Assembly (NCBI GenBank): GCA_951804985.1
Contig: OX638131.1
Span: 1,612,001 to 1,676,000 of the forward strand
From: Dryomyza anilis
Taxonomy: Eukaryota; Arthropoda; Insecta; Diptera; Dryomyzidae
Direction of reading: 5' to 3'
DNA: 64,000 nucleotides
Each line of letters begins with the position of its first letter. Positions within the stretch are counted from its first letter, which is position 1. The notes below the pieces were generated by a model. That model worked only from the letters and a program-made list of their open reading frames with translations. It was not told where the DNA came from and ran no database searches. This document shows, one piece after another, positions 12,201 through 23,863 of the stretch. A program made the translations under genes and the position numbers.

Positions 12201-13850
12201 TTTTTACTAAAATTTAAAATGTTTACTAAAAATTTAAAATTTTAGTGAACAATAGGCTAAAAATTTGATTTGTACTAAACAAACATTTTATTCGAAAAAT
12301 TCAAATTTTTATTAAAAATCCAAATTTTTACTGAAAATTAAATTTTTAACTGAAAATAAAAAGTTTTGCTAAAATTCCTAATTTTGCTAATACTCATAAT
12401 TTTTTCTAAAAAATCAAATTTTTACTAAAAATTCAAATTTTTTTTTTAAATTCTAATTTTTACTAAATATTCCAACTTTTACTAAAAATTCCAATTTTTA
12501 CTAAAAATTCCAATTTTTACTAAAAATTCAAATTTAAAAATTAAAATTCCAATTTTTACTAAAAATTCTAATTTTTGCTAAAAATTCAAATTTTTACTAA
12601 AAATCCAAATTTTTACTAAAAATTCAAATTTTTACTAAAAATCCAAATTTTTACTAAAAATCCAAATTTTTACTAAAAATCAAAATTTTTACTAAAAATC
12701 CAAATTTTTACTAAAAAATCCAAATTTTTCCTTAACTAAAATTTTTAATTAAAATCAAAATTTTTGCTAAAAGTCCAAATTTGTACTGAAAAAACAAAAT
12801 TATTCTAAACATCAAAATTTTACTTAAAATCAAAATTTTTACTATAAATCTAAAATTGTACTAAAAAACCAAAATTGTACTAAAAAACTAAAATAGTACT
12901 TAAAAATCTTAATTTTTATAAAAAAAATCAAAATTTTTACTAAAAAGCCCAAATGTACTAAAAAACCAAATTTGCTCTAAAAATCAAAAGTTTTATTAAA
13001 ATCAAAATTTTTATTAAAAATCCAAAATATTACTAAAAAGGCAATTGTGTACTAAAATCTAAATTTTTACAAATATCATAATTTTTACAAAAATTACTAT
13101 TTTTTTTTACTAAAAATCCTTATTTTTACTAAGACAAAAAAAATATCAAGTTTTTAATAAAAATTCAAAATTTCACAAAAAAAAAAATTTTTAATTCAAA
13201 TTTGTACTTAAAATTTGCTAAAAAATTAAATTTACTAAAAATCTATATTTTTTTTTACTGAAAATCCAAATTTTTACTAAAAATCAATTTTTTTAATTAA
13301 AATCCAAATTTTTACTAAAATCCAAAATTGTACTAAAAAACCAAAATTGTACTAAAAAAACCAAAATTGTACTAAAAAATCAAAATTTTTATAAAAAAAC
13401 CTAAATTTATACTAAAAATCAATTTTTTTTTCTTAATTTTCAAATTTTCACTAAAAAGTCAAATTTTTATAAAAATAATTTTTTTTGTAATTAAAATCCA
13501 AATTTTTTACTAAAATCCAAATTTTTACTAAAATCCAAAATTGTGCTAAAAAATCAAAATTGTACTAAAAAAAAAATTGTACTAAAAAATCAAAATTTTT
13601 ATAAAAAACCTAAATTTATACTAAAAATCCATTTTTTTTTCTTAATTTTCAAATTTTTACTTAAAAACCCAAATTTTTATTAAAAATCCAAATTTGTACT
13701 GAAAAACCGAATTTGTACTAAAAATTCCAATTTCTACTAAATTTCAAAATTTTTATTAAAAATCCATATTTGTTACTAAAAAATTAAAATGTTTAACTTT
13801 AGTTAACATTTTTTTACTAAAAACCCCAATTTTTACTAAAAGTTTTGACC
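12200..13850. repeat. 19-bp AT minisatellite
   Basis: About 1.6 kb of tandem, diverged copies of a 19-bp unit, CCAAATTTTTACTAAAAAT, with many one-base and indel variants. The reverse complement of this unit closely resembles the unit of the array at 58,560-59,100. No coding potential. The regular spacing is direct tandem repetition with no unique spacers, so it is not a CRISPR array. Confidence 0.9.
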
Positions 13851-14196
13851 CAGTCTGCCATGTCTCGGGAACCTTCGATGTCTCGAAGCTTTCTCGAATT
13901 AACATCAATGGAAAAGTTCGATCTTGTAGCTTTATCGCTTCTAATTTTTAAAATTTCTCGTGCATTCAAATTTAAGGGAAAAATACGATATTTAAATATT
14001 AATCACATTCATATCGCATTTTTTCTTGAAACAATGTCGAACTTAGAATTTTGATTTCTTCGATATCCACTCGATTTCGTACCTTTTCTCGTACAGAAGA
14101 AACTCTGACAGAACGCATCGATATCAATGATTGTTATGAGAACGGAACAGATATCGCATTGATACGAAACGATATCGAAACAAATGGCCTACAGGG
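13849..14196 (+). mobile_element. CAGTCTGCCA-ended repeat, full copy
   Basis: It starts CCCAGTCTGCCATGTCTCGG and ends near TGGCCTACAGGG, an imperfect inverse of the start (intact copies end TGGCAGACTGGG). The interior has 'ttcgatgtctcgaagctt', 'aatacgatatttaaa', 'gaacgcatcgatat' and 'gatacgaaacgatatcg' in the family's order. It inserted at, or adjoins, the end of the minisatellite. Other copies lie at 24,000-24,310 (minus), 42,826-43,580 (minus, interrupted) and 60,685-62,216. Confidence 0.75.
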
Positions 14197-14199
14197 GAG

Positions 14200-16890
14200 G
14201 TAGGTTAGGTACTTAACAGAAGTGGACTAAAAATCCAAAATGATGAAATTTTTTAAAATATCCATCTTAATAATCTCTACTGTGCACATTCAAAAATATT
14301 GTTCCAAGCACTTGTTCTTTTTTCAAGTAACACAGTGTAATTAATTAATTTAAGCTATAAGACCTTTTTTGAAATTTAAGTATAAAGTTGTAAAAATATC
14401 GTACAAATATTTGTTAGATACTTTTAAAAATCAATATTTTTGCATTTGAAAAGAGCAAAGAGATTTTTGTGCCAGCCGTCTACATTAAAGGTTCTTATAA
14501 TTCTTAAAAGATTTCGAAGCAGACGTCAGTTGTAGCCAGAGCAGTCGCACTCAATTAACATTAGACGTACCGTCGTCCCCCTCAGTGCTCAGATTCAGTG
14601 GGCCGTCAAATCTGTGTGATTTCGTACGTCTGATAAGCTCTCATGTTAGCGTCCGTCCCACTGATTTCCGTGACGTGCGGTGTCGGCGGCACTTTGGCCA
14701 CCAACGCCGATGTTATTTTTCAAAAATAAAAAAAAGTTGAAAAATCTTTCCACACGAACGCGTTTTGCGCTGAAATTAGCGCCGTTTTACCTTTAATCAG
14801 TTGTTTACCGCGTCGAGTGGCGCCATCAACACCTGGTATTCAAATGAGGTCCTTGATGCGGACTTATTCTGGTTGTTATGATTGTTGAGTGGAATTTTCC
14901 ATTGTTACGCACGGGAAATAGACTCAGAAAAAGTGACGAAAGTAAACTTTATTTGAGATTCAAACATTAGGATGCGTTGGATGGAGGTTGGAAAAGGATA
15001 TGGTGAGGGTTAAGCACACGGACGTGACTGTGCAGTGCCAGCATACATGATGTAGGCAGGCGTTAAATGCCTTGTAATTCCCTAAGATGTCTCACTTTGA
15101 AATTGAACTGAAATCTTTTGAAACCGTTTGTAAATGTGCCACATGCCAAGGCGTCAGAAAAACAAACAATCTATGTTTTTCTAAAATGTTCCAAAACAAT
15201 TCAAAAATATAATAAAAATAAAAACATTCAATGGATGCTATTTATAGCAAATACTAAAATATGACAGAATACAGAATACCGAACTATCGGGGAAAATAGC
15301 ATAGAGTAAAACAAAAAAATAGTTTTTAACTTTCGCGCAAACAAAAGCAAAAGTGTCTGATCGAAAGTCGAACAAACAACTGATGCTTGGTTGGCGGCCA
15401 GAGAACTTAGTAGAGAAATAATCGTCTCAACTTTGAGTATTTGCTGACGATCAACAGCCGGGAAAGCACTGCAGCGAGGCGCACACACGGTGCTCAATAT
15501 TGAATCATCTAACGATCGACGGACTACTCTATCAATCGATTGATCGATCGAACGATTGAAGTTCGACTGACCGAGGTGCAAATACTTCGATCACTACGCA
15601 TCGTGATCGCAGCGAGGAACGAACGTGCACAGATTCAACAAACAACGAAACAAAAGTGAGTTTGTTATGTTCAAATAATATTTGTCTATAATTCGTAAAT
15701 AATACAATACAAATCACAACACATCAAATCGAGCACAAAAACAAAACTTGGCCACTCGAACGCCACGTGTGCAGATTAAGATATGCCAGAGACCAGCGCG
15801 GAGACGAGGCAATTAAACACATAAAAACATTTCAAAAATAATAAAAATTAAATAAAATTATTTTTATTTGCGTTGGCAACGTGTAGCACCGAAAATACAG
15901 GCAGACAGTTCGACAGACAGCGCGACATTTAGAAATAAAATACAAAATATTACATGAAATGATTTCTGGCTGTCCTCCGTCCAACTGACGCATTGAGGCT
16001 GTTGCACCGGAACCAGGAAAGATCAGCAATATTTTCAAAATGTTTTATTATTTTCTTTTGTTTGCCTGATCACGACCTCTACTCATGATCATCGCTAGAA
16101 TCGCTTTATCTCTACTCGGACGCAAATATTTGACGACACTAAAGTTCCAAATTTATATTATTTATTGCACAAATAGTGCTTCTTATCAAATGCAAACCCG
16201 CAAGACCTCAGCTTATTTTCGTACCGCATATGGTCAGCAAAAATCGCCAACACGCGAGCAATTCTGAAAGCTATAAGCTGAACCTTGCCTACGTCGAATC
16301 GAATCGAAAAAATAACATCTATCAAATGCGCGCTTAAGTGACGTCAGCAAAACCTCAAACTGTAAATGGCTTGGTTATCACTGCGAGAACAGGTTTTGTC
16401 AAATTGTAAACAACATTATAAAATTTAAAAAATAATCACAAAATGTAAACAAATCAATATAATTTATGCGCAAAACAAAATATTTTTACAATAAATACCC
16501 CTCCTCCGATTTTTAAGTATGGCGCCAAAATGAATTCTGAAAAATAAACAAACAGCTTAAATTATTGTGAGGGGTTTGAATACGTTTCAATGTCAATTAA
16601 AAAATTCTGTAAAATAATCTTAAAATATATAAAATCCGGAATGTAATCTTCGAACTTTCAAAAGTAAAACGAAACATGGAATGAAACCGAAAACGAAGAC
16701 GCTATCACATTCGAATCGTTTGATTTTTAAAATGCAATCCAGTAGTGTTTTTTTAAGTGTGAAATTTAAATATTTTTGAATAGAAATAATTCAATTTTTT
16801 TCAATATATCGAATAGATGGAAAATTGAGAAATTTAATTACTAAAATGGAAATTAAATTCATAACAAAGAACCAATAAATATTACATTTT
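14200..16890. promoter_or_regulatory. Non-repetitive GC-richer region, possible promoter/first exon
   Basis: Two GC-richer, unrepeated stretches stand out: 14,510-14,900 and 15,420-16,350. The second includes a dense cluster of ATCGAT/GATCGAT words (15,525-15,555), a CACGTG box at about 15,763, a TGACGTCA site at about 16,341, and a good splice donor after 15,655 (caaaa|gtgagt). This is what a promoter with an untranslated first exon on the plus strand would look like. No coding exon joins it in an obvious way, so the assignment is an inference. Confidence 0.3.
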
Positions 16891-16894
16891 AAAC

Positions 16895-17065
16895 TGAAAT
16901 ATTTAACTGACGGTTAAAACTTTACGCTGCAACGTCTAACTGAAACTTGTGACTGAAACATTAAAATCAAACATTAAACTGAAACATTAACCTTAAGCTT
17001 TAAACTGAAACTTTAAACTGGAACTTTGAACTGAGACTTTAATCTTAAAATTTAAACTGAATATT
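16895..17065. repeat. Short tandem repeat, TTAAACTGAAAC unit
   Basis: Around a dozen diverged copies of a 12-bp unit ('ttaaactgaaac' and variants such as 'attaaactgaaa', 'tttgaactgaga') lie head to tail. No coding potential. Confidence 0.75.
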
Positions 17066-17396
17066 TAATATGTTTTAGTTTCATAGTAAGACATATTTAT
17101 ATAATTTTTAAAACTCATTGAATTAGATGCTATCAATTTACCTAATGAAATACGAGTGAATCTGATCAAAGTTATGTCCAGTTAAAAATAAAAAATATAA
17201 ATTTTAAGGTTATTTTATTTATTTTTTGTATAACTTATATGATTTTCGGAATTAAATAAAAGTATTTGTATTATGTTAAACTATATAGAAATTGCAAATC
17301 ATTTTTATGTCCTGAATTAATATGAAATAGATTAATTAGTTTTTTTTGTTCCATATGAACAAAAGCAAAAAAATATTTTATTTTAATGCCCGTAAC

Positions 17397-17552
17397 TTCA
17401 ACGAGTAGATATCTATTGGTGTTCGTACCGAACAGATATCTCTTACCTATCCGGTGTTTTTACTCCTTAACTATGCGTTGAAGTTACGAAATTTTGCTTA
17501 CACGATAGATAACTAAGCACCAGTAGATATCTATTCGTTGAAGTTACGGGCA
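17397..17552. mobile_element. Compact MITE with terminal inverted repeats of about 35 bp
   Basis: It opens TGCCCGTAACTTCAACGA and closes with its inverse, ending CGTTGAAGTTACGGGCA. The two arms pair over about 35 bp with only two differences (they include TAGATATCTA and end at CACCA/TGGTG). A third copy of CGTTGAAGTTACG lies inside at about 17,475. The element is only 156 bp and non-coding. Flanks are A/T-rich, so the exact target duplication is ambiguous. Confidence 0.8.
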
Positions 17553-17559
17553 TAAAAGT

Positions 17560-18300
17560 ATGAAAATTTGATAGTCATTTACTATATTGTGAGATACTGA
17601 GGCAAATTAGTTTAAAAGTCTGTTGGAATTTTTATGAAATATTTAGGACACCAAAATTATACCGTAAATAATCGTAAAAGAAAAAAGAGTAATCATAGAA
17701 TTAAAGATATAATTTTTTTATACATAATATTTATATTTTTTTTTTGTTTTACGTAATAACTCAAAAACTTTAGAAAATTTTTAAGAACTTAGAATGAGGT
17801 CATAATTAGAAGTTCATCAGAATAATTTAGTAATATCGTGTATAAGTTTTCTATTGTACTGTTTAATTTCATTATTAATAAAAAATATGTATTTATATTT
17901 TAATAGATAACACACTCTTAGTTTATTGTTAAAATATATTTGAGAAAATCCGTAGATTGAGAAGGTTATATAGTTAATTGATTTGTAATTCAATTAATAA
18001 AAAAGAGTTATGTTTAATAATTTTTGTTTTGTTTTCGTTTAACATCCGCAAAGATGAGGAGGTCAAAAAAATGCGGATGCGCAACATCCCTAATATGTTA
18101 TATACACCAACAGACAGTTTTACAGGCAATACACAGTTTTGTAGCCATTACACAGTTTTAAATTCACTGCACAGTATTGCAGGTACTGTAGTACTGAATT
18201 CATATAATTAAATATTTAATCAATACAATTAAATCTCGTATCGGCGATGGAACAATTAAAAATTAATTGCAGTGATACATTTATGATAGTGTCCTCTGGA
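17560..18300. other. AT-rich intergenic, nothing recognised
   Basis: No gene and no matched repeat. 18,105-18,185 has a few copies of 'cacagttt', which is too short to call. Confidence 0.4.
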
Positions 18301-18306
18301 CTTTTT

Positions 18307-18980
18307 TACCCTACACTAAGAGTTAAAGGGTATATTCAGTTTGGTACACCGTTTGTAACACCCAGAAGGAAGCATCTCCGGTCCGTCTGTCTGTCTGTCT
18401 GTCCGTCTGACTGTCTGTCTGTCCGTCTGTCTCTCTGTCTGTCTGTTGAAATCACGATTACAGAAAAAGTATAAGAGCTAGAGCAATGAAAATTTAGATT
18501 TAGATTGCTTATTAATCTAAGCTGTATGAACAAGAAAATTGGCAGGTCTATTGTGACCTGAGAACCGACCATTTATGTTCAAATATCTCATATAAAATGT
18601 ATATCTACAGATCAATTTTACGTATACGTGCTTAGGTCAACTTTTTTGGTAAAATATATATTGATTCATGCTGAAATACATGAAAATGATGGTTTCCGGC
18701 GAAACGACTTGTGGTTCAACAAAAAAAAAATCGAAATTCGGTACACCTACCCATTTGTAAATATGGGTATCAAATGAATGGAAATTCATCAGCGATTGAA
18801 GGTTTGTAGTTATTTTCAGGATTCGTATATCCTGGTGACCTATATACCACTTTTAATGGTAGCCACACATATGTGTAGGGTATTTATAGTCGGCTTAAAG
18901 CGACTATAATTTTGATCATCCTAACTATCATAATAACACCTACTTTAAATTTTCCCATGTGATCTAACCTTCTCAACTGG
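18307..18980 (+). mobile_element. Helitron-like (Helentron/mini-me type) non-autonomous element
   Basis: It starts TACCCTACACTAAGAG and contains a GTCT-type microsatellite (18,380-18,445). Near the 3' end is a hairpin (ATAGTCGGCTTAAAGCGACTAT split as ATAGTCG...CGACTAT, 18,877-18,898), and it finishes ...TTCTCAACTGG, a CTRR-like terminus. These are features of the Drosophila Helentron-derived mini-me/DINE group: a GTCY microsatellite, no terminal inverted repeat, and a hairpin before the end. The same end recurs at 42,910 (minus) and 52,530. The short open frames over the microsatellite are artefacts. Confidence 0.75.
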
Positions 18981-19996
18981 TTTTTAATTTATTTATGAAT
19001 TTAAAAAAGAATGTACTTTTAAAAAATAAAAACTTCTATAATCCCCTAATAGATGTGACCTCCACTTTCACTATGCGACAAAATTTCAAAAAAATTTGCA
19101 AATTTAGCTCAGCGCTATATATCTTAATTTTAAACGATCTCTCATCAATATTTTCGGAATTGAACTATGGGCGTGGCATCTTCCATGCATCTTTCTTGCA
19201 TGTTACATTTTTAAAATGCTGTTAACCACAAAAATAAAATTACCACTGCTATGTAAAAAAATTAAAATGTGAAAAAGTGCTGCTCAAATGAAATATGTGG
19301 GAATGAATTCTGTGGCGATATGAAATAAAAGCATAAGTCTGTTTTGTGAACTTTTCATGATAGCATTTTTAAACTTTACAACTGATTCCGGAAATGATAT
19401 TTAAGAATGATTTAAACACTATTTTTGCAAATTTAAGAAAAATTTAAATAAAACAAATGTCTGCAAAATGTTTTTGTTTCAAATTTTGTTCGAAAGATTT
19501 TTTTAATGAAAATAAATATTTAATAACAAGTAGATATGCCTTTACGTTTTTTTTTACGTTTTACTCAGCAACTATTGGGAGGATCAGTGTCAAAATTTGA
19601 CACGAAATGAAATCATATATCAAGATTACGATGGTATTAATAACTTAATTTGAGCATATCTCGAGTTATGTTGTTAATTCATATTGGCACTGAATTGTCT
19701 CTTGGAAAATTCGTTCGGGAATGACTTTTACGGGGAAGAGTTGTCTGTAAAAAAGTTGTTTTGGGAGCGAAACACATGTGTGTTGTTGACGATATCTGTT
19801 AAAATTATTTAATTAGTACATTTGCGATATTAACCCTTCAAAATACGAGCCATAATTATTTATGGGCAAAATATAGTTGTTTTCTACATTGAAATTCATT
19901 GTCGCAAAGTCATTAATGATTATTTTAAATAGTCAAACGTTTGGAATTTAAAATAAGCATTAAAATATGTGTATGTGTGACAAATATTAGCAACGT
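18981..19996. other. AT-rich intergenic, nothing recognised
   Basis: No protein-like open frame, no paired repeat. Confidence 0.4.
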
Positions 19997-20613
19997 TTTC
20001 CTATAAATTAGGAATTAGCTTTTTTAGAAGTGTTGCAGAATAAGTACCATAAATTATTTCTTTTTGTCATGTATTAGAATTTTTTTTTTTTTAACTATTT
20101 CAAAAATACGGTATCTTTTGTTATAAAATCGATATATTTTTTCAAAGCTATTTAAACTTACCACACGGAACTCACCAAACCTTAACTCACCACACATAAA
20201 CTCACCACACTAAAACTAACCACACTGAAACTAACCACACTGAAAAGCGATATTGACCAGTATTGGGATCGAAAATTTGGTATTTGAATTTCAAAATAAA
20301 GTGAAAATGAAATTTTTGATATGCAATATGTTTTAAATTTCATAACTATATCGAGTTATTGTTCCGTTGACAAATTTAGCTCATTTCCAAACTAAGAACC
20401 TTCATTTTAGCTAAAATATATAGGGGAGGAAAATATTTCATCGTCTATTGGTTCTCTTGACCTCATAGGTGTTCCCTATACCTCATAGGTGTAGGGTATA
20501 ATAAGAGGCCACTGTAATCGCATAATTCCAATATATCTGAATAATAATAAAAATAATTGATTGTTCTTATTCCGCAACACTTCTAAAAATTGCGAATTCC
20601 TAATTTATAGGAA
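19997..20613. repeat. Fold-back repeat: two inverted arms of about 48 bp flanking about 520 bp
   Basis: The left arm (19,997-20,045) and right arm (20,566-20,613) are inverse copies with a few differences. Both carry TTCCTATAAATTAGGAATT on one side and TTTTTAGAAGTGTTGC on the other. Between them lie a 14-bp tandem repeat (20,158-20,245) and a fragment of the Helitron-like 5' end (around 20,488-20,505). The right arm ends about 110 bp upstream of the CheB-like start codon. Confidence 0.65.
20158..20245. repeat. 14-bp tandem repeat, CTCACCACAC unit
   Basis: Six or seven copies of a unit like 'accacactgaaact' / 'ctcaccacacataaa' lie head to tail inside the fold-back structure. Confidence 0.7.
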
Positions 20614-20724
20614 TTTTTACATAGCTGTTTACGATAAGACAGAAAACTATTTCAGCGCTCGTAGAATAAATACCCCTTGTACAATGAACAGAGAATCAGA
20701 TCACAAAACGGTCCGTACAACGCG

Positions 20725-21406
20725 ATGTTTTTCTTACGTTCCTTTTTCATAATCCTTATATTCGGATTACTAACAAATGTGGTCGTTAACGCCGATTGGG
20801 ACTTTGAGGTAGAGACGATACATACCAACAGCTCAGACGATGAAAATATCTACTTAGATCTGTATAAAGTGCGCATCAGCCGTGGAGTATATGGGTTTAG
20901 CGGAGTAATAGATTTTAAAGTACCGCTCACGGATGAATACATTGTAAGTCGAAAAAAACTTCTAGAAATTGAAATTATCTCGATCTGCACTCGATCTAAA
21001 ATCTTTTTCTCATTTAAATTGGGTGCTTTTCCTCAAACTATCTAAATTAATTTCTACCTTTCGCTTTTGACAGATTACGGTAACAGTTTTACGTGGTTTG
21101 AAAAACACAGATTCAGAATACAAAAAGACGCCATTTAATATTGGACCAAAGACAATCAACGAATTTATTGACTTCGACTATAGGAATATACTCATGAATT
21201 CCTTGATGAATTGTTCGAACGCATTACAGCTTGAAGGTCCCTGGGAAGGACCACTAGATCCAGATCGTTACGAGTTTAACGAATGTCATATTAACAATGA
21301 AGGACTGCCGAATATACTTCAAGATTCATTTTACAAGGTCACAGTCGTTATTAAGGGTCCGATCAACGTTAATATGGAAATCGTAGCTCAAGTATACAAC
21401 GAATAA
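20725..21406 (+). CDS. CheB-like secreted protein (DUF1091 family), two exons
   Basis: Coding exons 20,725-20,943 and 21,074-21,406 join at a GTAAGT donor and a ..GACAG acceptor between whole codons, giving 183 residues. Residues 1-23 (MFFLRSFF...VVNA) are a clear signal peptide. I chose this ATG because the in-frame ATG at 20,677 would put 16 polar residues in front of it. The mature part begins DWDFEVE and carries RISRGVYGFSG (50-60), MNCSNAL (Cys120), Cys144, and a C-terminal FYKVTVVIKGP stretch. That order is typical of the insect CheB/CheA group (DUF1091, MD-2-like lipid-binding fold), expressed in gustatory hairs in Drosophila. The N-terminal Cys often seen in the family is absent (HTNSS in its place). 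Family assignment is from remembered motifs; the role is inferred. It stands alone here, although such genes often cluster. Confidence 0.8.
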
Positions 21407-21409
21407 TAA

Positions 21410-22700
21410 TTTTTTGTTGTGTTAATTTTATTCCTTTTGCGTTTAATAATCAAACTGTATGCACTAATAATATAAATAATCAAAATATACGCACTGTTAA
21501 TCAAGAAATTCTGAATATTTTTTTAATTTTTTTCTTTTTTTAAATCTATATATGTATAACTCATAACTAACTCCAGTTGGTTTGTTCATAATTTCTCGAA
21601 GTGCGTAAATAATTCACTCCGAAAGAAGATACCATCAAATTAATAGTTTTTACTATTAAAATTAGTCAATAAGATAAACTATTTATTCAATCGGTAATTC
21701 CCATTGAATACTACAAAATACTATAAAAATTTTTTTGAATTTGTATGAAAATATATTTATTAAATCTATAACTGTCCAATTGACAAATTTTAATGGGATT
21801 TTATGAGATATTTTTCTAAGTGTTAATCTTAATCCATAACTTTATAAAAAAGAGAAAGGATCTCTACAAAGAAGACTGTCAAAAAATTAACGTAGGGAAA
21901 TCAATGTAGGTCCCGAATCCGGATACAATCAAAAAAATTATGTGAGTTGAGATTCCGGCTCCACACACTTTTTATTCACTTTTTATTCAAACAGTTTTGA
22001 TTCCGGTTTCTGTTCTTTCCGATTCGTTGCTGTCCCTGTTTATGCGGTCGCTTTTTATAAAACGTCCAGAGCAAAGCACGGCTATCAGCTAGGCTAATAC
22101 ATAATTTGAGTAGATTCTTATTTTAAAATTATCTTGGTATTGTAAATACACAAGATATACCTACCAAATTTTGAAATCATTTAGTTTATTTGAAAAACAT
22201 GAATTTAAATAGGAAAATTCGATAGAAGTGGTCTTTCCATTCGAATTCAATAGAAAGCTGATACATGCACGAAAAATTCGAAATTTTGTTGGCAGGGTAG
22301 AAGTAGATCTGAAACATTTTTTCAATATATTTCTTAGAGGCAAAGGCGGAGTTTATATCACAAGCTGTCTGTTTTCTGCCCTACTATAAGTGCAAATATT
22401 ATAATCGTGCATTTCTCGAATTTGTAAAATTCAAATTCTATCGAATAAAACGTAAACTGTATCTGCTAGAAAATGGGCGTGTTCCAATTCACATGTTAGG
22501 TAGCAACTAAAAAACATTTGTTCTAAATCAAATTTTCGAAAATTTTCCAAAGCACAGATATTTTAGGACACCGTTTGTTTGTTTGGTTCTACAAATGTCT
22601 CTTAAGTGGAGCACGAGAATTTATTATGTTCCAAATTAATTTAATATTTTTTTTTGTTTTTTGACATTTTGTGCTATAAACTAGGTATTTTAACGAGTTG
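21410..22700. other. Intergenic with a CTATTAA-family MITE fragment
   Basis: 21,640-21,830 is a plus-strand copy of the CTATTAA repeat (it holds 'taatagtttttactattaaa', 'agtcaataagat' and 'gtccaattgacaaatttt' in order). 21,930-22,080 has weakly repeated 'ttttattcacttttta' phrases. No gene is seen. Confidence 0.55.
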
Positions 22701-23750
22701 TTGATCACTTGTTATCATTTGTGTGTTTGCTGTTGCTATTGTAAATTTCGCTGACCTTGGCTATGGTCCAAATCAACGGCCACAGCAGCGACCGAGACCG
22801 CAAAACCTGTCGCGTCACACCAGCGTACTGGGGAAATGCCGCGCGTCGCGTCGCGTTGCGTCGCGTTTGTGTTTGCTGCCGATGTTTGTGTGTCGTTCGC
22901 CTTTGTCTCCAAGTGATCCCGATTCCAATGTTTAATTCCGTGTCACACGCGAATCACATATATAAATTCCGTAGGTATTATAAATTCCGTCGTCACACGC
23001 AGCACACGTTCATACGATTCGCAGAGCTCGCAGCAGTTTGGTGGTCAGTAAATTATAGTCTGGACCACGGAAGCCATTACGAGCAGAGGAACTAACTAAC
23101 TAACGGGTACGTCGTATAGGCTGCAATTTTATTAAACGATTTAATTCTATGCGACGCGGCGCACTTTTCACCAAACGCAACACAACGCAAGTGATTTTCG
23201 GTTTTAAAATAGTGAAAAAATTCAATTTAAACATTTAGTTGACTTCCGAATTTAATGGCAATTTAATGGACAGACGCACACATCACGTTTCCTGCTTTGC
23301 TTTGCATTGCCTTGAGCTTGAACGTGCGGCATACGCAATCTCAATTCGTCCGTTCTACCCCGTTCTAACCGATTGTGCGAAGGCGCTTTAATCAGAACGT
23401 ATCGTAGCAGCTGATTTCATTAACAGCCATCGTCATTATTGTTTACGCGATGATCTCTGCGTCCCTCCGTGCGTTCGTCTAACTCTCCGTCGTACTCAGA
23501 ACCCCATACGTGATCGGTATGATGTAATTGATTTTATGATTCGGCAGGTCTTATCTGTCTTTGGGTTCTTCCTCAACGACCTGTGCTTCAAGTCGAGTAC
23601 CAGCGACGATCGTTCTCCATTCGTGTTTAAATCGAACCACAGAACGGACGTGGTCTACGTAGTCTTGACTATTGATCGTGCACAGCTGATCGCACCACAC
23701 ATCCTCGTAGAGCACTACGTTAACCTTGGCTTTTTGTTATTTTTTTCCAG
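22700..23750 (+). promoter_or_regulatory. Upstream region and probable untranslated exon of the first trehalose phosphatase
   Basis: The sequence becomes GC-rich, with a run of GCGTC/GCGTTG repeats (22,840-22,872) and a TATATAAA box at 22,959-22,966. A strong acceptor (tttttttccag, ending 23,750) then opens the exon that contains the start codon. So at least one untranslated exon must lie upstream, in 22.7-23.6 kb, but I cannot fix its donor (candidates are ggtacgt near 23,104 and ggtatga near 23,516). No open frame here looks like protein. Confidence 0.45.
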
Positions 23751-23863
23751 TGTTGTTAATCCAAGTGATCGCAGTCTTGTTGCTGACATCAGCGTCTAGA
23801 GCTTCGCCAGAGTTAATAAATTCAGCAGAAAATCGAGTTAAGCTGCCGGAGCAAACGCACAAA

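Noticed and set aside
12200..13850. CRISPR array
   Set aside because: Repeats are directly contiguous and degenerate with no unique spacers, and the genome is eukaryotic.
15228..15717. Minus-strand frames of 117 and 61 codons
   Set aside because: They arise from the ATCGAT-rich sequence (SIDQSIDR repeats); no family resemblance.
18336..18572. Small frames over the GTCT microsatellite
   Set aside because: Composition is purely the microsatellite (Leu-Ser-Val-Cys or Asp-Arg-Gln-Thr runs).
20677..20724. Upstream start of the CheB-like protein
   Set aside because: It would place 16 polar residues before the signal peptide; the ATG at 20,725 starts a normal one.
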